This document shows, one piece after another, positions 34,200-41,762 of a DNA stretch of 42,559 bases (the stretch's first letter is position 1; the number at the start of each line of letters is the position of its first letter). Under the pieces are notes generated by a model that did no database searches, was not told the origin of the DNA, and saw nothing but the letters and a program-made list of their open reading frames with translations. Source of the stretch: JABDNZ01 sp964407425 (GTDB lineage: Bacteria; Gemmatimonadota; Gemmatimonadetes; Longimicrobiales; Gaopeijiaceae); contig CAYOVN010000012.1 in the NCBI GenBank assembly GCA_964407425.1, positions 1-42,559 of the forward strand, given 5' to 3'. The position numbers and the translations under genes were made by a program.

Positions 34200-35531
34200 C
34201 TACCCTCGGCCCTTGGTCGTGATCAGGATCACGCCATTCTTGGCCCGCTCCCCGTATTTTTCCTCAGCAACGGCTCCTTTGATGACACTCACACTGGCGA
34301 TGTCAATTTTGTCGATGTCTTCCACGGATGTCCCATCGGAGAGGATCACTCCATCGACGATGATCAGGGGTTCCGGTGCTTGCCCCTCTTCGGTTCTCCG
34401 GAGAATGATGGTACCCCCCTCAGGGCCCTTTTCCCTCACAATGAACGAGGCCGGTTGATCTCCTGCTTCCTCGGAGATCAACTTGAGCTCACCAGCTTCC
34501 ACGGCTCGGACCACTTCCACCTTCTCTCCGTCCTTCTTGACCAGGTAGTACCCGTCCTCAGCTTCCGGTTGGACGACCTGCTCCAGGGGGGCGGACTCCA
34601 GTAGTACCGTTTCCTCGCCCTGACCGAGTGGGGTAGGGGTTTCACAAGCGAGAAGGATCAGGCCGCCGCCGAGGCAGGCTGCGAGGGTCGCTGAAACAAC
34701 GCCTTGCTTTCGGACGTTTGAGCGGATCATCAACAGTCTCCTTTCCAGGAATGTTTGCCCCCCCTCGGCCAGGGCCGGGGCCAGAGCCGAGAGCCCTCGG
34801 GGCCCTGACGCGACCTCGAGGAGGAGGTTTCCGTAGCGTGTAGGGGAAATCCCCCGGGAAAGAACACGTCCATCGCAGTCACCCTCGACAGCGAGGTGAA
34901 GACGCCGGGCCATCCACCAGATGGCCGGATTCCAGGGGGTCAGTGTGGCCAGTAAGAGCCCGAGGGCAAGGGTCGCGGGGTCCCGGGCTCGCTGATGCTC
35001 CTTCTCGTGAAGAAGGATGATTTCGAGTTTTTCCCGGTCCAACTCCAGGGCCCAGGGCGGTAGCACGATCCGGGGCCGGAGAAGACCGAACACTGCCGGG
35101 CCGAGCCCTTCGGATACCAGGACCTCGGATTCACCCACTGTCCGGTTTGCCCACCCTTTTGCAGACCGACTCAGGCGGAAGGATGTCCAAGAAACGGCCA
35201 GGAGGATCGTCAACGATGCCAAAACCCAAAGGAGAAGAAAGGGCTGATCGAGAAGCCCCGCCGAGGACCCGGAAGATTGTCCCTGGAGATTGTACGGACC
35301 CGTCAGATAGTAGAGGTATTCAGCCGGGATAGGCCCTGCCGCCCCAGGTTCGGATCGGAAGTTCCGGAACAGGCCCGGAAGAAAGGGTGCAACTGTCCCC
35401 CCCACCATTCCGGCGAGCCAGATCCAGCGGGAAGGAAGACGCAGAGCCCGGGCAGACCGGTCCAGAAAAAAAGCTGCCCCGGCAAAGAAGGAACCCACCA
35501 CGATTCCGTAGATCGCGAGAGAGCCCGTCAT
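34200..35531 (-). CDS. M56 (BlaR1-type) membrane metalloprotease with SusC/TonB-plug-like C-terminal tail
   Basis: 443 residues. The BlaR1-like N-terminal part has hydrophobic helices at about 5-22, 36-55, 97-117 and 187-205, a zinc motif HEKEH (175-179) and the third-ligand region EGDCD (216-220). A further helix at about 277-295 ends at a Cys. The extracytoplasmic C-terminus lacks the penicillin-binding domain of true BlaR1. Instead, residues about 385-443 read like the plug of SusC/TonB-dependent receptors (EPLIIVDGVILSDG, IDIASVSVIKGAVAEEKYG, NGVILITTKG), and the protein ends there without a barrel. By analogy it would sense a signal and cleave the BlaI repressor. Its start overlaps the blaI-like stop by four bases (ATGA), which fits a two-gene sensor-repressor operon. 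Confidence 0.88.
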   Translation of the reverse strand: MTGSLAIYGIVVGSFFAGAAFFLDRSARALRLPSRWIWLAGMVGGTVAPFLPGLFRNFRSEPGAAGPIPAEYLYYLTGPYNLQGQSSGSSAGLLDQPFLLLWVLASLTILLAVSWTSFRLSRSAKGWANRTVGESEVLVSEGLGPAVFGLLRPRIVLPPWALELDREKLEIILLHEKEHQRARDPATLALGLLLATLTPWNPAIWWMARRLHLAVEGDCDGRVLSRGISPTRYGNLLLEVASGPRGLSALAPALAEGGQTFLERRLLMIRSNVRKQGVVSATLAACLGGGLILLACETPTPLGQGEETVLLESAPLEQVVQPEAEDGYYLVKKDGEKVEVVRAVEAGELKLISEEAGDQPASFIVREKGPEGGTIILRRTEEGQAPEPLIIVDGVILSDGTSVEDIDKIDIASVSVIKGAVAEEKYGERAKNGVILITTKGRG

Positions 35532-35902
35532 ACTTCCCCCTCTTCCATCTCCTGCAGAAGTTTCCGCATGCGGGTCAGCTCCTCAGGGGATATGGATCGG
35601 TCCGACACCAGCTGGGTAAGGAGGAGTTCGGCTGATCCGCCGAAGATCTTCTCGAGAATCTTCGAGAGCGCGTTCTTTCCGGCCTCTCCTGATTCGACCA
35701 GGGGATAGTACCGATAGGCTCTGCCTTCGGCCTCGTGCCGAACGGCCCCTTTTTCCTCGAGAATCTGGAGGATTTTCAGGACCGTCGTATAAGCCACCGA
35801 TTCACCCAGGGCCTTTCGCACCTCGGCCACCGAGCCCGATCCGAATCGCCAGATCACGCTCATGATGTCCAGTTCACGCCCGGTAAAGGTCGGCTCCTGC
35901 AC
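35528..35902 (-). CDS. BlaI/MecI/CopY-family repressor
   Basis: 124 residues, the family length. The winged-helix part (FTGRELDIMSVIWRFGSGSVAEVRKAL, VAYTTVLKILQILEEKGAV, YRYYPLV) is followed by a dimerisation region with the protease-sensitive zone expected near residues 95-105. The start is GTG at 35902, with AGGAGG six bases upstream. The protein should bind the two inverted repeats flanking its own promoter (35930-35989) and be inactivated by the adjoining M56 protease. In Gram-negative phyla such pairs are rarely tied to beta-lactam resistance; no beta-lactamase gene is nearby, so the signal is unknown. Confidence 0.93.
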   Translation of the reverse strand: MQEPTFTGRELDIMSVIWRFGSGSVAEVRKALGESVAYTTVLKILQILEEKGAVRHEAEGRAYRYYPLVESGEAGKNALSKILEKIFGGSAELLLTQLVSDRSISPEELTRMRKLLQEMEEGEV

Positions 35903-35929
35903 GTCTCGCCTCCTGAGGAAGTCGCTCTC

Positions 35930-35947
35930 CTACGAAAACCTTCGTAG
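35930..35947 (-). promoter_or_regulatory. BlaI-type operator 1
   Basis: CTACGAA (35930-35936) and TTCGTAG (35941-35947) form a 7-bp inverted repeat around AACC. It starts directly after the -10 box on the minus strand and so covers the transcription start. Operator 2 shares a 16-base core with it. Confidence 0.75.
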
Positions 35948-35976
35948 AAGATAGAAAGTGGTCGGGATGTTGTCAA
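35948..35976 (-). promoter_or_regulatory. Consensus sigma-70 promoter of the blaI-M56 operon
   Basis: On the minus strand TTGACA (35971-35976) is followed after exactly 17 bp by TATCTT (35948-35953). The transcript would start near 35940, about 40 bases before the GTG at 35902. It lies between two operator copies. Confidence 0.8.
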
Positions 35977-35990
35977 CGAAGGTTTTCGTA
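35975..35990 (-). promoter_or_regulatory. BlaI-type operator 2
   Basis: ACGAA (35976-35980) and TTCGT (35985-35989) form an inverted repeat around GGTT. Read on the minus strand it repeats the CTACGAAAACCTTCGT core of operator 1. The centres are 44 bp apart, about four helix turns, and it overlaps the upstream edge of the -35 box. It also faces the divergent moeB-like gene at 36061. Confidence 0.7.
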
Positions 35991-36060
35991 GAAAGATTGA
36001 TTAGCACCTATTCGGCTCACAGGGATCTTTAGGGCTTCAGGGGGTTTCACCCCAACCATA

Positions 36061-37269
36061 ATGAGCGAATTTCAGAAACCGCCTCCGGAACAAAAACAGA
36101 CTCCCGAATCCCCCTACGCCGGGTTCGAACGGGAGGAACTTCTACGCTATGCCCGTCACTTCGTTCTCCCCCATGTCGGACCGGAAGGGCAGCGGGCGTT
36201 GGCCAGGGCAAGGGTCCTTCTTGTCGGGGTGGGGGGGTTGGGCTCCCCGGCCGCCCTGTATCTGGCTGCCGCTGGTGTGGGTACCCTGGGGATTGTGGAC
36301 GAGGACCTGGTTGACCTATCCAACCTCCAACGTCAGGTCCTCCACGGGATCTCCCAGCTGGGGCAGTACAAGGTGGACTCAGCCCGGGAGCGCCTTTGGG
36401 AGCTGAATCCCAACGTCGAGATCGTTCCTCATCGGGTCCGCCTGACGGCCTCCAATGCTCTCTCCCTCCTGGAGGGATACGACCTGGTCCTGGATGGGAG
36501 TGACAATTTCCCCACCCGGTATCTGGTGAACGATGCGTGTGTCCTCCTGGGGAAACCCTATGTCTACGGGGCCGTGGACCGGTGGGAAGGCCAAGTCTCT
36601 GTTTTCGCAAAAGAGGGGGAGCCCTGCTACCGATGCCTCTTCAGGGACCCGCCCCCTCCGGGCATGGTTCCCACCTGCGCCGAGGCCGGCGTCCTGGGGG
36701 TGCTGCCGGGGATTATTGGGAGTATTCAAGCGGCGGAGGCTATCAAGCAGATCCTCGGTGTCGGGGATCCACTGGTCGGGCGTCTCCTGATTTTCGATGC
36801 TTTATCCCTCAGATTCCGGGAGATATCCCTCCGGCGAAACTCTGGGTGCGTGATCTGTGGCGATGAGCCGACCCTCCACGAGCTTGTGGACTATGACCTT
36901 TTTTGCGGCGTGGACCCTGTTGATGGTTCCTCCCGGCCCCAGCCGGTTCCTCAAATCTCCCCTCTTTCCGCCAGAGACCTTTTGAACGGCTCGCCCGAAC
37001 CGTTTCTATTGGATGTCCGGGAGCCCTATGAATGGGAGATCGGAAACCTGTCCGGACACGGAGCCCAGCTGATTCCATTTGCCGAGGTTGAGTCCCGGCT
37101 GGAAGAAATCCCTAGAGACCGGCCGGTGGTTGTTTATTGTCATGTCGGAGTACGAAGCGCATTGGTCGTGCAGACCCTCATGTCCAGGGGCTTCGAGGGG
37201 GTTTTCAATCTAAAGGGGGGATATCTTGCCTGGGCGACTGATGTGGACCCCCACCTTTCCCGGTATTGA
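36061..37269 (+). CDS. moeB: MoeB/ThiF-type adenylyltransferase with C-terminal rhodanese domain
   Basis: 402 residues, the MoeZ-like two-domain form. The E1-like domain has GVGGLGSPAALYLAAAGVG (56-74; nucleotide loop), DLSNLQRQVLHG (85-96), DGSDNFPTRYLVND (145-158), zinc cysteines Cys189/192 and Cys263/266 (CYRC, CVIC) and the catalytic-cysteine segment PTCAEAGVLG (Cys206). The rhodanese domain (about 300-395) has LLDVREPYEWEIGNL and the persulfide cysteine in VVYCHVGVRS (Cys360). It adenylates and sulfurates the C-terminus of small sulfur carriers (MoaD/ThiS/CysO type) for molybdopterin, thiamine or cysteine. No good ribosome site precedes the ATG. An outer-membrane TPR gene begins two bases after its stop. 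Confidence 0.9.
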   Translation: MSEFQKPPPEQKQTPESPYAGFEREELLRYARHFVLPHVGPEGQRALARARVLLVGVGGLGSPAALYLAAAGVGTLGIVDEDLVDLSNLQRQVLHGISQLGQYKVDSARERLWELNPNVEIVPHRVRLTASNALSLLEGYDLVLDGSDNFPTRYLVNDACVLLGKPYVYGAVDRWEGQVSVFAKEGEPCYRCLFRDPPPPGMVPTCAEAGVLGVLPGIIGSIQAAEAIKQILGVGDPLVGRLLIFDALSLRFREISLRRNSGCVICGDEPTLHELVDYDLFCGVDPVDGSSRPQPVPQISPLSARDLLNGSPEPFLLDVREPYEWEIGNLSGHGAQLIPFAEVESRLEEIPRDRPVVVYCHVGVRSALVVQTLMSRGFEGVFNLKGGYLAWATDVDPHLSRY

Positions 37270-37270
37270 A

Positions 37271-39466
37271 ATGGCCCTTTTTCGTTGGCTCCCGATCCTC
37301 CTTTTTGTGGCCGGATCAACCCTCTGCCACCCCTCGCCAGCGTCCGGTCAGGAGGAGTGCCCCCGAGTCGCCGACCAGGCGGTCGGGGAGGGATGGGATG
37401 CCCTCGTGGCGAACCGCCTGGGAGAAGCCCGGGACCGGTTCTCTCAAGCTCTCACCCTTTGTCCCTCTCATTCCGGAGGCCTTACAGGATTGGCTTATGT
37501 GGACCTCCGAGAGGGGCGTGACGAGGAAGCCAGACAGGGACTGGAGTTGGTGTTTGAGGGGGGGCCGGAGAATATCGATGCCCTGGTAGGCCTGGGGATT
37601 CTTGCCTGGCGGCGAGGCGATCTGGAGGCTGTCGGGACGTATTTCGGCCGAGTGGAAGAGTTGGATCCGGAAAACGCCACCGCCGCGGCCTATCTCCTTC
37701 GCCTTGGAGAGGCGGTCGAAGCCGAGGCTGCCCGGGCTCAGGCCGTCCTGGCCGACGAGGCCTGGGTCCAAGGGGACACCGAAACGGCCGCCGGGATCTA
37801 CCGATCGATTCTCGAAGCCGATCATGCAGATGGAAGAGCCCTTCACCGCCTCGCGCTGCACAGTGCATGGAACGATGATTTCGCTGAATCCTTGACCCTC
37901 TTCGACCGCCTCCTCGAGCTGGAGCCTGACAACTACGAGGCAAAGGTGGACCGGGCCCGGGTACTGGGATGGAGCGGGGAGTCGGGGGAGGCCGTCCGAG
38001 TTCTGGATGGGGTTCTTCTCGAGCATCCCGAATATGTACCGGCTTTGGAGGCCAGGGCCCGGATCCAAAGCTGGACCGGTGATTATTCCGAGGCTTTGGC
38101 GTCCTACGATCAGCTGTTAGGGATTTCCGAGGATCCCACCGGTGTCCTCATGGCCCAAGCGCGAATCCTGGTGCGGGCCTCCCGTTTGGAAGATTCCAGG
38201 GTGGCATACAAAAACATCCTGGTCACTGAGCCCAGGAATCTCGAGGCCCTCCTCGGAATGGCTCAGCTCTTCGCCCTGGAAGGCTGGACGGAGGCTGCAG
38301 AACTCTGGTACGAGAGCATCCTTCGAGAGTACCCCGAGAACCTGGACGCCCAAAGGGGTTTGGCCAGAGCTCTGACCTGGGGGGGAAGGTTGCCGGCGGG
38401 GGAGAGCGCGTGGATGAACCTCCTGGAGACGTCTCCAGGCGACCGTGTCGCAAGGGCCGGGTTGGCTCAGAACCTCAGGTGGCAGGGAAGAAGCGCGGCG
38501 GCCCTTGAAGTGCTTCAGGCCGAGGAAGGGGCACAGGCTCCGGGCTCGGATCTCACCGAGCAGTTGGACTGGGTTCGGGCATCCATCGAACCCAGAACCC
38601 GAGTCGGCCTTATTCAGGAGGGCGATTCGGACGACAACAGCATGACCACCGTCCAGATGACGGGGGAATGGAACCCCATTCCCCGCCTCGCCCTCCGGGG
38701 GGATGTCTACACCAGGGGCCTGGACCAGTCCTCCATCGATCTCAGTCGTCGCTCTTGGGGCCTCAACCTCCTGGGCACCTATCAGATGGAGCCCGGTTGG
38801 CTCTTTCATGGGGGTGTAGGTGGAACAAGCACGGATGGAGCGGGGAAGTCGGACTTCACTTCCCTCCGCCTGGGAGCCACCTCCCCCGGCCGCTACCCAT
38901 GGGGAGGTTCTGTGAACATCTCGAAGTATCCACTGGACGCGACCGCACAGCTGGTCGAACAGGGGGTGGAGGTGAAGCTGGCGGAACTCTCGGGTCGGTG
39001 GTTCCCGGCGCCCCAATGGCAGGTCACCGGGGAGGCCGGGGTCGGATCGTACAAGGGCGAGGAAGGGAACCGACGGATCCACGTCAATGTGAGGGCCGAT
39101 CGCCGGGTGGGAGGCGGGTGGACCGTTGGGCTCAGCCACCGGTACTTCGGATTTGAAAAGGACCTCGACGAGGCCTATTTCGATCCGGACTACTTCGGTC
39201 TTACCGAGGTCGGGGGGCGGTTTCTTTGGGAGCCGAGTCCCTGGGGTCTTCTCCTGGAAGGGGCTCCTGGGATTCAGAAGGTCCGATCCGATGGAGATCT
39301 GAGCGGAGCTCTCCGGGCTTCAGGGCGGGGGTTCTACCGATTCGGTCCCGGGAAGGAGGTCTCCTTGTCCTTGGGTTACTCCTCCGCCGGCCTTCAGAGT
39401 TTCAACACCGGTGATTCGGACTACCGATATTGGGCCCTTGCCCTTGGGGGCCGTTGGGTGATCTAG
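37271..39466 (+). CDS. Exported TPR protein with C-terminal outer-membrane beta-barrel (YaiO/PgaA-like)
   Basis: 731 residues from the ATG at 37271, which follows the moeB-like stop by one base; translational coupling is likely because no ribosome site is seen. A signal peptide (ALFRWLPILLFVAGSTLCHPSPASGQ) precedes about ten TPR-type repeats (residues 30-430; GEARDRFSQALTLCP, EALASYDQLLGISEDP, NLEALLGMAQLFALEGWTEAAELWYE). From about 455 to the end alternating beta strands with aromatic girdles (RLALRGDVYTRGLDQSS, GWTVGLSHRYFGFE, YRYWALALGGRWVI) form a barrel of YaiO type. Such proteins help export polysaccharide or sit in surface assembly systems; no synthase genes are next to it. The pairing with a sulfur-carrier enzyme is odd. 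Confidence 0.82.
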   Translation: MALFRWLPILLFVAGSTLCHPSPASGQEECPRVADQAVGEGWDALVANRLGEARDRFSQALTLCPSHSGGLTGLAYVDLREGRDEEARQGLELVFEGGPENIDALVGLGILAWRRGDLEAVGTYFGRVEELDPENATAAAYLLRLGEAVEAEAARAQAVLADEAWVQGDTETAAGIYRSILEADHADGRALHRLALHSAWNDDFAESLTLFDRLLELEPDNYEAKVDRARVLGWSGESGEAVRVLDGVLLEHPEYVPALEARARIQSWTGDYSEALASYDQLLGISEDPTGVLMAQARILVRASRLEDSRVAYKNILVTEPRNLEALLGMAQLFALEGWTEAAELWYESILREYPENLDAQRGLARALTWGGRLPAGESAWMNLLETSPGDRVARAGLAQNLRWQGRSAAALEVLQAEEGAQAPGSDLTEQLDWVRASIEPRTRVGLIQEGDSDDNSMTTVQMTGEWNPIPRLALRGDVYTRGLDQSSIDLSRRSWGLNLLGTYQMEPGWLFHGGVGGTSTDGAGKSDFTSLRLGATSPGRYPWGGSVNISKYPLDATAQLVEQGVEVKLAELSGRWFPAPQWQVTGEAGVGSYKGEEGNRRIHVNVRADRRVGGGWTVGLSHRYFGFEKDLDEAYFDPDYFGLTEVGGRFLWEPSPWGLLLEGAPGIQKVRSDGDLSGALRASGRGFYRFGPGKEVSLSLGYSSAGLQSFNTGDSDYRYWALALGGRWVI

Positions 39467-39506
39467 GCCCTCCGGGACACCGAATTTTCCGGGCAGGACC
39501 CAGGCC

Positions 39507-41624
39507 TCAGAAGGAAGCCAGATCTACGATCCCTTCCAGCACGTCAGCTGTCTGCGGGAGGATGGTATTCTCGAGCTGAGGTGCATAGGCCACCCACGTG
39601 TCCAGCGAGGCCACCCTCCGAACGGGTCCGTCCAACCAGGGGAACAGCTCGTCGGCTATCCTGGCTGCGATTTCTGAACCAATCCCCCATGAAAGGGAGT
39701 CCTCGTGGGCAATGAGGACTTTGTTGGTCTTCTTCACGGAAGCCGCGATTGTGTCCATGTCGAAGGGGGACAGGGTTCGGAGATCGATGACTTCGGTCTC
39801 GATTCCATGGGTTTCAGAGGCCAGTTTCGCCGCATCAAGGGATCTCTTTACCAGGGCCCCGGCCGCCACCACGGTAAGGTCGCTTCCCTCACGGACGATC
39901 TTGGCCTTTCCGAAGGGAATCATGAAGTCAGGGCCGGGGTTCTTGCCCTTGTTGTAGACCTGCCGGTAGAGGTGTTTGTGCTCCAGGAATATGACGGGGT
40001 CCTCACACCGGATGGCGGTCCGTAACAGCCCGTTCGCATCCTCCGCCGTGGATGGGAGGACTACCCTGAGGCCGGGAGTGTGAGTGAAAAGGGTTTCGCC
40101 CGTCTGGGAGTGATAGGGCCCCCCGCCTTTCAGGTAGCCACCGTAGGTGACCCTGACCACCACCGGTGCAGAAAAGGTCCCGTTCGATCGATACCGCATC
40201 ATGGCCAGCTCATCCCGGAGCTGCATGAAGGCGGTCCAGATGTAGTCGAAAAACTGGATCTCCACTACCGGCTTCAAACCCCGGACCGCCATGCCGATGG
40301 CGCGGCCGATGATGTTGGCTTCGGCAAGGGGGGAATTAAAAACCCTCACCCCTCCGAACCGTCGTTGGAGGCCGTGGGTGACCTTGAAGACACCACCCTT
40401 GCCCGAAACCTCTTCCAGGGCTTCCTCTCGAGAGACATCCGCCACGTCTTCTCCGAAGACGACCATTCCCGGGTCCCGCTCCATCTCGTCCTTCAGGCAG
40501 GCATTCAGCAGATCAACCATGGTGAGGAGCTTCCCCTCTTCGTCGTACTGAGGGGTGTCTTCGGTATCGAAGTCCGGACCGGTGGGATCCACGTCCTCCG
40601 AAAATAGATGCAGGAGGGCGGTTTCAGGCTCTGGTTGGGGGTGCTGAACGGCCTCGTCGGCAGCAGCGGCAACCTCTTTGACCACGTCCTCTTCCAGCCG
40701 AGTCAGATCCTCTTCCGACGCGATCCCCCTGGCCAGGATGGCTTCCCGGGTCCGGGTGAGGGGATCTCTTTTTTCCTGCTCATCCCTCTCCTCCTGGGTC
40801 CGATACGTCCGTTCATCATCGGACATGGAGTGAGAATAAGGGCGGGTGGTATGAGCGTGGAGGAGGGCCGGACCATGCCCGGCACGGCAGTGGGCCACCA
40901 CTTCTCCGGCTGCGTGATAGCTCTCGAAAATATCCGTGCCGTCACACTCCTTCACAAAGAGGTTGGGCATGGCCGAAACGATTCGGGAGATGCTCCCGCC
41001 GGGCGTTTGGACCTCGACCGGAGTGGAGATGGCGTAGCCGTTGTCCTCTATCAGGAAGATGACAGGAAGCTTCAGGGTACATGCTGAATTCAGAGATTCC
41101 CAGAATTCCCCCTGGGACGTTGTTCCGTCCCCTGAACAGGTGACCGTGACCTCGTCCTCCTGAGGATTCAGGACCCGCTCCTTCAGATCGGGGTGGAGCC
41201 TCGCCCGGTAGCCAGCTTCCGCCGTACCTACAGCCTGGAGGAATTGAGTCCCCGTGGGTGAGGAGGAACTGGGTATCTGAAGCTCTCTGCTGGTGGGATG
41301 CCCCGGCATCTGCCGGCCCCCGGTTTGGGGGCAATCTGCGGCTCCAACCGCCTGCAGCAGCTGGGAAAGGGGAGGCATTCCCAAGGCCAGGCTGAAGGCA
41401 CGGTCACGGTAGTAGAAATAGAACCAGTCGTGGCCCGGCCTCATGTGGGCTGCCAGAGCAACCTGGATTGCCTCATGACCTGCCCCTGAGATTTGGAAGA
41501 AGATCTTGTTCTGCCGCTTCAGGCTGATTTCACGGTCGTCCATCCTTCTGGACGTGACCATCGTACGGTACATCCGGAGCAGCTCCTCCGGATGAAGGCC
41601 CCCTTGCGAGTTTTCAGGCCCCAC
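39507..41624 (-). CDS. Fused alpha/beta E1 of branched-chain 2-oxoacid dehydrogenase (2-oxoisovalerate type)
   Basis: 705 residues. The E1 decarboxylates branched-chain 2-oxoacids with thiamine diphosphate and reductively acylates the E2 lipoyl domain. Residues 1-340 are the alpha part: GAGHEAIQVALAAHM, FYYRDRAFSLALG, the thiamine motif from GDG (165) to EDNGYAIS (193-200), and RPYSHSMSDDERTYR, equivalent to the regulatory loop of the animal enzyme. A linker rich in acidic residues (340-362) leads to the beta part (363-705: VVFGEDVADVSREEALEEVSGKGG, FNSPLAEANIIGRAIGMA, VIDLRTLSPFDMDTIA). Subunits are usually separate genes. GTG at 41624 is chosen, with AGGAGG six bases upstream; a TTG ten codons earlier is the alternative. 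E2 and E3 are not in the window. Confidence 0.9.
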   Translation of the reverse strand: MGPENSQGGLHPEELLRMYRTMVTSRRMDDREISLKRQNKIFFQISGAGHEAIQVALAAHMRPGHDWFYFYYRDRAFSLALGMPPLSQLLQAVGAADCPQTGGRQMPGHPTSRELQIPSSSSPTGTQFLQAVGTAEAGYRARLHPDLKERVLNPQEDEVTVTCSGDGTTSQGEFWESLNSACTLKLPVIFLIEDNGYAISTPVEVQTPGGSISRIVSAMPNLFVKECDGTDIFESYHAAGEVVAHCRAGHGPALLHAHTTRPYSHSMSDDERTYRTQEERDEQEKRDPLTRTREAILARGIASEEDLTRLEEDVVKEVAAAADEAVQHPQPEPETALLHLFSEDVDPTGPDFDTEDTPQYDEEGKLLTMVDLLNACLKDEMERDPGMVVFGEDVADVSREEALEEVSGKGGVFKVTHGLQRRFGGVRVFNSPLAEANIIGRAIGMAVRGLKPVVEIQFFDYIWTAFMQLRDELAMMRYRSNGTFSAPVVVRVTYGGYLKGGGPYHSQTGETLFTHTPGLRVVLPSTAEDANGLLRTAIRCEDPVIFLEHKHLYRQVYNKGKNPGPDFMIPFGKAKIVREGSDLTVVAAGALVKRSLDAAKLASETHGIETEVIDLRTLSPFDMDTIAASVKKTNKVLIAHEDSLSWGIGSEIAARIADELFPWLDGPVRRVASLDTWVAYAPQLENTILPQTADVLEGIVDLASF

Positions 41625-41762
41625 TGTGCCCCTCCTGGTAGGAGATGGTTCCAAGAGACGACGGAGATTCGGTGCTGGATGGCTCAGAAAAAGATAGCCC
41701 TTTCGATGGTTTCGCTACCCCCTCATCCGATTCTCTCCTGTGAACGCCCAACATCAGACCCC

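Noticed and set aside
35528..35902. Beta-lactam resistance locus
   Set aside because: The BlaI/M56 families recall bla regulation, but there is no beta-lactamase or penicillin-binding sensor domain here, so a resistance label is not supported.
38117..39139. 340-codon minus-strand open frame
   Set aside because: Antisense to the TPR/barrel protein; no signal or domain.
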